Positions 45,801 to 57,800 of a DNA stretch of 64,000 nt are shown in pieces (the stretch's first letter is position 1; the number at the start of each line of letters is the position of its first letter). Source of the DNA: Ditylenchus dipsaci (lineage: Eukaryota; Nematoda; Chromadorea; Rhabditida; Anguinidae). The notes under the pieces are model-generated. The model was not told where the DNA came from. It searched no databases and saw nothing but the letters and a program-made list of their open reading frames with translations. Both the position numbers and the translations under genes were made by a program. Location: contig SADC01000803.1 of NCBI GenBank assembly GCA_004194705.1, positions 274,308 through 338,307 of the forward strand. The letters run 5' to 3'.

Positions 45801-48800
45801 TGCATTTGCATCAATGAATCATTTCCATTTATCTTCTCAGGTCTTCGCTCCATGTGGATTTTTTCTGCTTCATTGTCCAGTAGAGTGCCTCAAAAATGGT
45901 TAATGTTTTAAGTGTTTGAGATAGATCGTCCTATGTTTGCTTTGTAAAGTCTTATTGTTCATCTTATGTCGCATACTTATGGTCATGTCTCTTGTGATAT
46001 GGTTTTGTCTTATGTGATGAGTATCTCACTTTGTTTGTCCTGTATCATGTATCATGTGTGGCACAGCAAACAAAGCTTTATTTGTTGATTTTAGCAGTTC
46101 AAAATGATTCGAGATTCCGTCAATAGCGAAATGTGTGAAGACTCTTTTCTTTCCACTCCGTCTAAGAAACGAAAGCGCTCAATCAATTCGATTCGAGTGC
46201 CTCAAAAATTGTTAATGTTTTAAGTGTTTGAGATAGATCGTCCTATGTTTGCTTTGTAAAGTCTTATTGTTCATCTTATGTCGCATACTTATGGTCATGT
46301 CTCTTGTGATATGGTTTTGTCTTATGTGATGAGTATCTCACTTTGTTTGTCCTGTATCATGTATCATGTGTGGCACAGCAAACAAAGCTTTATTTCTTGA
46401 TTTTAGCAGTTCAAAATGATTCGAGATTCCGTCAATAGCGAAATGTGTGAAGACTCTTTTCTTTCCACTCCGTCTAAGAAACGAAAGCGCTCAATCAATT
46501 CGATTCGATCTATTCCCAAGCTTATCGTCGGTGAACAATCTGTGTAAGATGCTTCACAAGTTTTTCAAAGTTGTAGTCTTTTCATATTTTTAGCGATGTT
46601 ATCGTCCAAGTCGTCTCGCTTGAAGATGTTCTTAGTTTCGACAAGCAGAATAGAATCCGCACGATTGTTGGAAGCGATACCAAAATTCCGCCAAATTATG
46701 TTCAGATAAGTGCTTGGAATACGGCCCGCGACGTGTTTTCGGCTGCCACTTCGACTCAATGCTTGAACTCTTCTCCGGATAGTAATTTGTCAGGATTTTC
46801 TTCTTTGCTAGTATGTTTCTTACCTTGCATTCAGCTATTCTTAAATATTTTCTAAATACTATGATAAAAATATGAATTTTCAGGGTGAAACGCTTTTGCT
46901 TAAGAATTTGGCTGTGGTCGCTCCTCCTAAAGATAATCTGTACAATTATGGCAACGCAAATCTGTCGCTTAGTTTCAAAGGTGGGTCATCAGTTCGAATT
47001 ATAAAAGATGCGGCTTTGCAAATCAATGGAAACGTCGATCGTTACTTTGAATATCTTTTGTAAGAGAAGTTCTGCTTGAACAATGCAACCTTCGCGTCAA
47101 TTAACATGGATGTCTTGAAAAAATCTTGTAAAAGCAGTGCAATGTAAGTGAATAAATAAGTTTTTCAAATATTAATATTCTTCTTTCAGCGACCTCAAAC
47201 TGCGTATCAAACAAGTGGAATCTATTCGTCGTTTTGCGAAGGACGATGTGCATCAGTCTGTTATCGATTTCTATGCTTCTGATGGCCGCGACAATGTTCA
47301 AGTGACTGCGTGGAATTTTGTGGCAATTTTTCTTAGCCATATTCTGAAGTCATCTATCGTTAGATTTTTATTCGTTTCCGTTCATTCTTCTCCATCAATT
47401 TTCAGGGGTCTACAGTTCTTCTGCAAAATTTGAAGTCAAGTCGTTCTGGATGCTGTGTCTTCACAATGCAGTCCAAGATTAAGTTTGTCAAAAGCGATAG
47501 TTCCTTCGGGCCTGCTCCTAATACTCTGAGCAAAATTAGTGGTCTCTTCGGTATGAAAAAAGGTATTTCGTGGGGTTTCGAATTTTTTTAATCTGTTGGT
47601 TCAGTGTTGCTCCGACTCTTGATAATCACAGACATTGTGCCCTTCGGCTCAAATACTGGTTCTTTCGTGGGGATTGCTACTGATGGAGAACATAAATGTC
47701 AACTGTGCTTCCAGATCAAATCGAATGTTGGCATGGACGACGAAATCGAAATCACTCAAGCTTCAATCGAGTGGACAGGTTTGAGCACTGAGAAGTTTTT
47801 TTCAATCTAAACTTTTAAGGTGAAGTTTTGTCTCTCATGATTGTTTCTTTGGAGCACTTTTCGATTCTCAGCGATGAAAGCGAGCTGTTTGTGGATCAAG
47901 ATTATGCCATAGATGACTTGGACTATCCTCATAATGAGCAAGAAGGGCACCATCTGCAAAAGAATGACCAAAAAGGGCACCACCTCGAGAAGAACGTTGA
48001 TTGATTTATTCTCTCTGTATCTGTTGAAATCTTTGTTGTGTTATTCTTTGTTAATGAAAAGCATCTTTGTGAACAATAGTGGGAATGATGTCAAGTTACT
48101 TTGAGGCGCGTAAAGCGGCACCATCTTCTTTGCTAACTTTAATCAAGGTTCGCCCTTGGCCCTTTTTTGAAAAAGGAGATTTTTTGATCTTTAATTAAAA
48201 TTCGACATTTCGATTCACGATAGCATTCTTACTTAACATCAAAAGTGGCTGACATTGACCAACCGATATTTCAGTTCTCGCATAACCGATCTCACTTTGA
48301 TATCAGCTGTAAGATAGAGAAAATCTCTAAGTGGTGAATAAAAGTACTATAGTGGTCTGTTCATGGTAAAGTCTCGAATTCATCCTATTATTTCTATTCA
48401 ATCTATTAATACACTCGCTAATTCTTTTCTTCAATCGTGAGCTATGCATAAAGCTCAAATGAAACTTTTATCTGTGATTGGTCGGTGAATTTTTTTTCGA
48501 GTCATGTTCTCTAATTAGTCAATTCTGAAACGTATCGGATAATATGACTTGATGATGGACTTACAGTACATTCTGAGAAGCATTTGATTTCGAGTATATT
48601 TCACATCTAATAAATGTGAAGATCCGAAGTTTGTAGGAAAGGATTGAATGACGAATGTATAAATTTTACGGTCGGCTCACATGTTTTTTAATATCTGAGA
48701 TGCTTGGACTGGGATTCATTGAGTCTCAAATTGAATGCAGAAGTAGTCAAGTCACTTGAGTTGAATCAATACTCAAGATGTGATCTTATTTGGTATATAT

Positions 48801-51800
48801 CAGTAATTATTGCAAGTGTTTCGATCTTCTCATTTAGTGGCTCAAGAGTGTGCCACATGCCATGTGTGTCAAGTCTATTGTATCGTGGACCTGCATTGTT
48901 TATAAGGGTTCAGACTTACATCTCATTGATTAAATTTCGATTTAGTGAGTCGAATACTTTGATTTAGTGAGTCGAATACCAAAACACAAATATTTTTATA
49001 AATCATTCACGTGAAAAATATGTCTTTGTGAATCTCAACACACACGTCTGAAAAAGTTTAGAAAATGTTATGGTACTGTGCGTCTATGAAAGGAATGAAA
49101 AAGCTCTTTTAGGAATTCCTGATTGGAGCTCACGGCTCATGTTTTGGTCGCACGACCTATTTTCAAATTTTTTGTTGTCCATGGCTAATGTTTGTGCCTC
49201 ATGTGTCGAAGTGCATGTTTGTGACTCTCATTTAATGTGTCAAGTCTCATGTTTCAAATCTCTTAGCTCATGTACTTTACCTTTTGTACTGTGGATTATG
49301 CGTATAGCTTCATTTACATGTATATTGGAAAAGGTCAAAAAACAGAAACTCTCTTTTTATGAATGTCACAACAGGAAGATCGCATTCATGAATCTCTTAA
49401 ATCAAAATAGACGCTTTTTTGAATCGCAGAAAAGAGAAAAAAAGCTTTTGTAAATCTCAAAAAATGTTTTTTCAGTCGTGTGAATAATGATAAAGTAATT
49501 AAGAGTGACTATATGTGATTGCATTTTGCTCAGATTCATAGATCTTAAAATCATCGAAAAATAAATTAGATAATGCTACAGAAATATCAGCTGAAAATAA
49601 CCCGAAAAATGTTTGAAATATCAGCAGAAAACAAAACCCGCCCGTAGGGCGGGCAAGCGCTAGTATTTGACCGTTAAAGAGATTTCAGTCAAATATTATT
49701 AGCATTTTGAATTTTGATAATTTTGAACTTTTCATCTTAAAACAAAAGCTGGTTGCTTTCGCAGTTTTTTCAAAAGGAAAAACTTTTTTTTGTCACAGAT
49801 TCACTTTTTTCTGTCCCAGATTTCCTGATTTTTGTTACAGGTTTAGCCAAAACCACAGGGAGGACCAAGCACATACAATATAGGTCAAATTTTTTCTCTC
49901 TCATGACAGCTAATCGGTTTTTATATGATATTTACCGTATTCACTGTATTAACTTCCCAGCCTATAATAAGTCCCCATCCTAAGGACCCCATACCTCAGC
50001 ATAAAGCAAACATTTTGCAAATCTGTTTTCTGCGTTTTCTCAGTTACTACGAGATTACTTAATTTCAGTTTTCAAACTGTGGTTGAACACCCAAAAATCT
50101 CAAAATCGACCTAAAAATTTTCCGATTTTTTTAGGGTTGAAAAATAGGAAGAAGGCGCAGCACTTCATTATACAGGGTGTAGCAAGTATTTTTGGATTTT
50201 TCAAATGGCTGTGTTTTTCTACTTTTATGAACATATCAGCCAGATTTTTTTTATCAGAAAGAAGAAGACGGGGGTTTTTGTTTAATACCAAACTTGGGCT
50301 ATTAGTCTATCTGATTCTTCAAACTTGATGAAGGTAACTTTCAATTGAATGGAGGCGTCAAGAGGCACAACTTTCGCTACTGGGATGACAATAATCCGCA
50401 TTGGTTTGAATAACTTCCGCTACACTCGCCACTTGTCACTGTCTTTGCTCTGATTGGCCGTCAAGGAATCGTTGGGCCATGTTTCTTCCAAGAAAACATA
50501 GCCAGTGCAACTACCTGAATCTTCTTCAACAATAAGTGGTTCCTGAGTTGCAAGAGTGGCCAAATTTTAATGAGTTGATTTTCATGCAGGTAGTGATCAG
50601 TAGTCGATAACTTGTTGATGGATTTCCTTTTTAAGGATGGTGCTCCTTCTCACTGGGCTCTACGTGTGCGTGCGTACGAATTTGTCATGGCCGCCTTACT
50701 TACCAGATCTGACGCCATGTGATTTTTTCTTGTGGAGCTGGATCAAAAGCAGAGTCTACAGGTAGCCGATCGCAGACGTGGATGAGCTTATTGGGAGAAT
50801 TGAGAATGCTTTTGAAGAATTGCCTCAAGAAATGATCAATAATTGTATCGCAGCATATCCTCTTCGATTAAACCGTTGTATCGCTGTTGGCAGTAGAAGT
50901 GTAGAAGAAAGATTTGCAAATGTTTAGATTTTTTGTTATAAAGCTTGTTATTAAACAAAAACTCCCGTCTTCTTCTTTCTGATAAAAAAATCTGGCTGAT
51001 GTGTTCATAAAAGTTGAAAAATACAGCCATTTGAAAAATCCGAAAATACTTGCTACCTCCTGCATAACTTTGGATGCTCTACAAGAATCTGTGAGAAAAA
51101 AAATTTCAATGAGGTCTTTGAAAAATAACACTTCTGAAGGTTCCTTGGTAAGTTAAAAATATTGAGAAATTTAAAAAAAACAGCTGAAATCAGCAAAAAT
51201 AAAAAAAAACATTTTTTGCCGCCAAATGGGAAAAAGTGGACAATTGCCCTAACGCCGAAGGTTCGATCGATTTTATCCATATTAAAAAGAACATCTCTTT
51301 TATAAATGGCTTATTTCGTAGCCCTGATTCTTAGCTACAAGATGACACCAAGATCAATTGCATAGCCTTCTAGTGAAGGGTATGAAAAGTGTCGCACTCA
51401 TTGTACGCAAGGTATTGTACACAAGGATAGTAATTTTGTTTTTCAGTGCGTTGTAGAAAATGGCCACCTAGAGTATCCAATTCCAGAGTTATGTTTACAA
51501 AAGCTACTCATGGAACTGTGAGTAGTACACATGTCATTTTGTATTTTAAAAAATTTGCTTTCGAACTTCAGATAGCCAAATATCATTGTCTTCACGGCTT
51601 CCGTCCTTCCACCACTAATAATCGGATCAAGTGTCTCTACGGAAAATGGACTAGAGAAGGTTATTGCAAAGTTTTTAGGGTCATCTAATGATAATTATTA
51701 TACAGGGTGGTCCAATATTTTTGGAACACTTTGAAATCGATTAACTTTTTTTCTGAGTCTTTTTTTCGAAATTCTGTAAATGCAGATCGACTCAGAATTG

Positions 51801-54800
51801 CATAAGAACTTTTTTGGCGTATAATGTCAAAAACACGATTTTTGCTCGCTTCGCCCTATGACTTTGGTCATGGTCTGTGGACGGCCCAACCCACAGGGGG
51901 ACTAAGCGAAAATCGTGTTTTTGACATAATACGCCAAAAAAAATCTTATGCGATTCTGAGTCGTTCTGCGTTTACAGAATTTCGAAAAAAAGACTTTAAA
52001 AAAGTTATGTGCTTTCAAGGTGTTGGTCCCTGTATATTAATACTGTGTATTGTACCCTGTATATTAATGAATTGTTTTCTTGGGGTATAAACGTTTACCT
52101 ACAAATGGGACATTTGTCCCATTTGGTAGGTAAACGTCCCAGGGACGTTTACCTACCAAATGGGACATTTTTCAAATTTGGCGTTATTTTGAATTTTTTT
52201 CATAAATTAAGCAGTTCATGCTATTACTTCGCCAAGTTCATTATTGTTTTGTTAATTTTTGTTTGATTTTAACATTTTACGCATTACTTATTAATTACTC
52301 TTACTGCATATGCCATTGCTTTTATTTATTCGTTGCTAATGTTTACTTATTATTTATATTTCTAGATGAACACATTTAAGTGGACTAACAAGGATGTCGT
52401 CGATAAGCTGCAGGCTAGAAAAGATGGCAAGATCTCCGACGCAGATGTGCAAAAATATCTCAAGAGCAACTACAACAGGGAATTGACAAGAAAAACAATC
52501 TTTTGCCATTTGCCAGCGTCAACTACAGCTGAATCCATAGCAAGCCTTTGAGAATGCTCTTTGCTTTGAAAGGCATAACTTCTATTTTTGATTTTAGAGC
52601 TCTCAGCTTTTGCCTATTCGGAACCGAGGACTATCACGCATTCGTTCGAGCATCAATCGCGGAGTATTTGGAATAGAGCAAAGAAGCAAATTGGTGCCAT
52701 CTTTTTCTGAACGCCGGTAAACTGCAGCAACATATCCAAAATATTCGATAAGTGGCTAAGTGGCTCGATAAGTGGCTTAGCCACTCACTTCCTCAGTGGC
52801 TAAGTGGCTCGATAAGTGGCTTAGCCACTCACTTCCTCTAATAAGAGCCCATAGGCGCTTATTTTTCAAACCCCCGAAAATCGGGAAATTTCAAATTTGA
52901 TCTCGAGATTTTCGGGTGAAAATCCAAAATCAAAAAAGCGCAATCGGTAGAGCTCGTGGGAGTTAAGAAAATGCAATAAACAGATTTGCTAAATTTTCCC
53001 TCTGATCTCAGATATAGGTCCTCAAAGTTGGGGTGGGCGCTTATTAGAGCATGGGCGCTTATTAGAGTAAATACGGTATATAAAATAAAACTTTTATATA
53101 TAATATAAAAATACAAAATAACGCCAAATTTGAAAAATTTCCCATTTGGTAGGTAAACGTCCCTGGGACGTTTACCTACTAAATGGACAAATGTCCCATT
53201 TGTAGGTAACGTCTACTCACCGTTTCCTTCAGGCTCACAATTCCGGTGTCTAGCAAGTAGATACATGTTTATTTTTGATCGAAAATGAAGGGAGTTTTCA
53301 GCTTCGTGTGACCACCCAACCAAAGTGTTTGGTGTACTAGAGGGAGGTAGCCATATCAAAATCAAATTTTCAAATATAGAGAGCCATGTTTAGGTCAAAT
53401 CATGCTCGAAGGTTTACAGCACTTCTATAAATTTTCTAGAAGACCATCATTGTTTTTTTTGCAGGTCAAATGGGCGCTTATGATTTTGCAGACTACATAC
53501 ACCGTGTGCCAGAAGGAAGAACAATAGGTGACAGATGCCATTTTCTGTTGTAGAACTTGAAAAGTTGAATTGATTGATTGATTTCAGCCTTTGGATGCAG
53601 CAAAGGAAACCGCTTGATCGGTAGCTTTTTCCTTCAAATTAATATTTTTATGTAGCCTACACATTCAGGCCGCCAAAAGCCACTTGTACTCAAGGTATAT
53701 CAAAAAATCTCAACATACTAGCTTTAAACTCAAATTAGGTGTATGGAGGCCGGGAGTCAAGCCAAAATGCATTTCCCAGCGACATCCAGGTCTCTTCTGA
53801 CAACTATTTTTTCATTAACATGTACTTTTTAGAAATGGACGGGCAAATAATTTGGAACAGTCGCACCAAGAGATCTCCGGACACAGCTACTCCTGATGAC
53901 TGTGAAGATCCACCGCGATCCGCTGAAAAGGAGGTTTCCATAATTCGACCAAGACTTGAAGCAATCGTGAGTTTTCCATTCTTTTTGCTTTCAATCAGCT
54001 GACTGTTGAGGATCCATTGTGCTTAGACTTTTTGCAGACAAGGCTTTCACTGGAGCAGTGCGGATATTGATAAAGAGGGAATAACTCACTACTGTCGTCA
54101 AGGTCAGTGGCAACCTGCTTTTGGTTTGTCCTCTTGTGTCCCAAGTAAGCTGTCAAATGAGATATTGGCTTAGGAAGTGTAGCAAGTTGTTTTCAGAGAA
54201 GTGTCGAGTACCCTCCAGGCTTCACATGTTCTTCCACAAAAACAAGCTCTCAGAAATCCTTCAATCAGGCGACTATCTTGAGTCTGGGGATAGTGCTCGG
54301 ATGATTTGCCTGCGGGTTTTCATGTTCATGGCAATACTCTGTTGGAATGTTTTGAAGGTCGCATTCTTCGGGCTGTTGGTCGATGTAAACCAAGTGAGTT
54401 TATTTTAAGGATGGTGCTGTATTTTTTTTGAAATTTTAATTTCCCCGGTATCCAACATAGAAGAGGAATCTAATTTCTGTTTTAACTCAAAAAATAGGGT
54501 GCTCAAGTGTAGGACTCGAAAATTTCGGCATGGCCACTCTACTCGAAATAGTCGTTTTGGGATGACCGTATTGAGTTTTTTTCGGAACATTTTTAAATTT
54601 TTTTGATTACTTTACTTTTCTTGATATTTTTGGTCGATGACGATGCCATTTATTGAAATTAAGAGATAGGAGGGTAGGCGTAGATGTCCCCAAAGTTTCA
54701 AAAGCTCATTGATTTCTCTTGAACGTCGCTTACTTTGGTTTATGATGCCGAAAAGCGCACTCTTATGCTTTGGAGCATTTCCATCTAGGTAGGCAAAAAT

Positions 54801-57800
54801 GAGAGGCAAACACCTAGCATACTTACATTTGCGCAAATATCAGGAGACTGCACTTTAACAACTCAGCAAGGCTATTTCTCTACCAACTCCAAGGCTTTAC
54901 TGCATGGCCAAAGTGCTACACTTCATTGTGAGGGCAAATCAGAATTAATAACCTGCAATTTTGGGCAGCTCAATCCGTCGCCCAACTGCTATAGAAATGG
55001 TAGGATTTTTCTGTGCTAACGCAATAAAATTTGTGTTTTTAGACACCTCTTACTGTGTTTTCCCAAATGATCGATTCTCGTCCGCAACAATTTTTCACAA
55101 CTACAGTAACAGCAATGAGTTGATTTTTTTGGAGCGATCAGTGGGGATGGCTCTCCAGGTTTGTATATAACGGTCTTTGATGCTACTGGAATATGCTTCC
55201 CCTTATATTCCAGTAGCGCGCAGGCTTTTTTATTTACTTTTGCTATAAAAAATGTTTTAGCCAAACAAGACAGCCAGTCCATCTATCCGAACGGCACAAT
55301 TATTCGGTTTGAATGTGGCAATGAGTCTGAACAAGCAGGTGCTATAAGGTGCTTGAGTGGTGAATGGCACAGTCAACTACTTCCATGTGGTGACTTTTTT
55401 TTTTATTCGCTAGACAAATAGAATTCAACTAAGAACCATTTGGTAGAAGTAAGCAGTTTAATTTTCGATAGTTAAATTAATTTCTAAGGTCATTTGTACA
55501 TTTTTTGGCATAGTTCATCTTGTCTATTGTATTTTTAAGGGATGAGATCCTCTTAGTGACGATTTAAGTACATATTTATCCCGTCCTTAACTGGAAACCT
55601 TTAATGCTGATTGACTTTCTCACCAGAAAGGGGGATTGAAAAATAATTGACTCGAATTACCGTATTTCTTCTCATTTCTCCCCCGGGGAGTAATTAGAGG
55701 CATGCAATTTTTCAAACTTTAGGTGGCCTGAAATTTCTGTTTTCATTTACTGTTTGAGCTGTGTAAAAAGTGCCTGTTAGATTTTTGAAACTTTTTACAC
55801 AGCTCAAACAGTAAATGAAAACAGAAATTTCAGACCACTTGAAGTTAGGGGGGGGGAGTAATTAGAGGGAGGGGAGAAATTAGAGGAAATACGGTATCTG
55901 TTAATGGTTTTACGGTAGTTATTAACAAATTAAAATCTATTATCCAAAAAAAAAGCATTTCAATTTGCTAAAAGTGAAATTTAAAAAAGCTATAATACTT
56001 TAAATTTAAGTCCGCTACAATCTCCTGCAAACCAGTTCAACATCTGCAATACGAACAAGAGCACGAGACACAACCCTCTGTCCAAGTCCTAATCTATGGA
56101 ATAAAACGATGTTTTCTGTGCATAATATGGACGATTGGCAAAACTCTGCCAAATTCAGCTATCCTCATGGCACCATTCTAGAGGTTCTTTCACTTTTAAT
56201 TATTTCGAGTAATTTATTTATTAATATTTTCTAGGTAAAATGCGCCCACTTTGACACAAGAGATAAGTTTGAGCACTGGAGATGTAGACGGGGCAAATGG
56301 CACAGGAAAAATAAAATAGATTGCCCTCCAGGTTGGTATAACTACAGTCCACTCTCGATACAGTGTAGCACCCGGGGATCGGAAAAATATACACTATATC
56401 GAGAGTTACACTGTATCGAGAGTACACTATACGGAAAATTTGGAAATAAAGCAGTCAATAGAATACATTAGATCGATAGTTTTGACTTAATGACAGAAAA
56501 GCCCAATAAAAAACGGCTCTAGGTAAATTCATCCTCGGTAAATTCATCCTCGGTAAATTCATCCTCGGTAAATTCATCCTCCGGTAAATTCATCCTCCGG
56601 TAAATTCATCCTCCAATTTTGTCTTGACAGGATATTGTGTAAAAATATTTGTTTGTTATTTCAACGGTCCTCATCTACCTGCAGTAGCACCAGTCCACCC
56701 CAAGTGGCTCAGATTTACCTTCAATGATCATGATCTTCTCTCAATAGTAAAGATGCAACCTTTAAGGTTCAGATATACCCTTTATAGTTTATATCCTCTC
56801 TAAATAGTCCAGGTCGACCTACAATAGTACCGGAGTGGGTAGGTCGTGACGTACCTAGGTATGGGTAGGTGAGCAGGTGCCTGAGTAGATAAGCCAGGAG
56901 AGTAAGTAGTAAAAACTTTTAGGGTATTTTAGGGCTCTTTTTGGTGATTTATCACATTTTTCTTGCTGGAGCTGGGCAAAAAGACTCTAAATGCATTTTC
57001 GATCAAGAGTCTAGCTCGGAATTATGTCTAAGGTAAGTCTGTGCGCGCATCTCTAACCAACCAAGCCCCCTGCGCCCCCTTCGGGGGCGCAGGGGGCTTG
57101 GTTGCTTGGGGTTGAGATGCGCACACACACATACCTGAGACACAAATCACTCGAAAGTGACTCTGGATGCATAAAAACATATGCATACCAGAGTTTATAT
57201 ATGCGGTAGGCCCCAGAAAGTAAAAACCTGTTCAAAATCTACCATTTTTACCTAGATTTTGCCTAAAAAGGGTTTAAATTTGGTCAAAAATGCCCTAAAA
57301 GACCGACTACTCCCAAGGGGTGGATGGCAAATTTTTCGTGTATGCCATAACTGGGGCTCCTGCAAGTCAAATCGCTGTTTTAGTATTATTAAACCGTGTT
57401 CAGGATATGATTCTGGATATGTTACAATGATTTTTACTTACTTTAATCCAAATCCAAATTTGGAGTTTTGATGTGGATACCCATCTGGGGGAAGTGCCAG
57501 AGGGTTCTACTACCTACCCTCAGGCTTACTATTCTTATAAAAAACTATTTTATGAATGTTGATCAAGAAAAAATGATGTATGTTACCGCCAGGACTGGAA
57601 CTTGTAACTTTAAAGATTTGGAGGGACATGTGTAGAATACATGTTTGAGTTCGTTCTAATGTACACTGGCCCATTCTGCGCCTAAGCACAAAAAGTGGGC
57701 TACTGTAGTGTGGAGATGATCCAGAGTCCTGATCCCCGAAAAAAAATTCAAAAAGTATGATAATGAAAATTATTCCTGTCAAGACAAAATTAGAGGATGA

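Larger units (their letters stand above)
44535..49663 (+). mobile_element. Helitron (5.1 kb) carrying an RPA-like gene
   Basis: The 5' end is TCCTATATACTAAAAGAGAG after a host A. The 3' end is the hairpin CCCGCCCGTAGGGCGGG (49637-49653), six bases, then CTAG, followed by a host T. 5' TC, 3' CTRR with an adjacent GC hairpin and insertion between A and T without duplication define Helitrons. No rolling-circle Rep motif or SF1B helicase was seen in 5.1 kb, so it should move only with helper proteins. It contains a 130-bp tandem array, a 311-bp duplication and a spliced RPA-like gene. Confidence 0.9.

Noticed and set aside
45191..45860. 130-bp periodic array considered as CRISPR or as repeated coding domain
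   Set aside because: No spacers, and the 82-bp block is not a multiple of three so cannot encode a repeated domain without frame rotation; splice-like borders fit better.
46565..46759. Minus-strand ORF antisense to the Helitron gene
   Set aside because: It is the shadow of the RPA-like exon, which has matching splice sites and OB-fold-like motifs on the plus strand.
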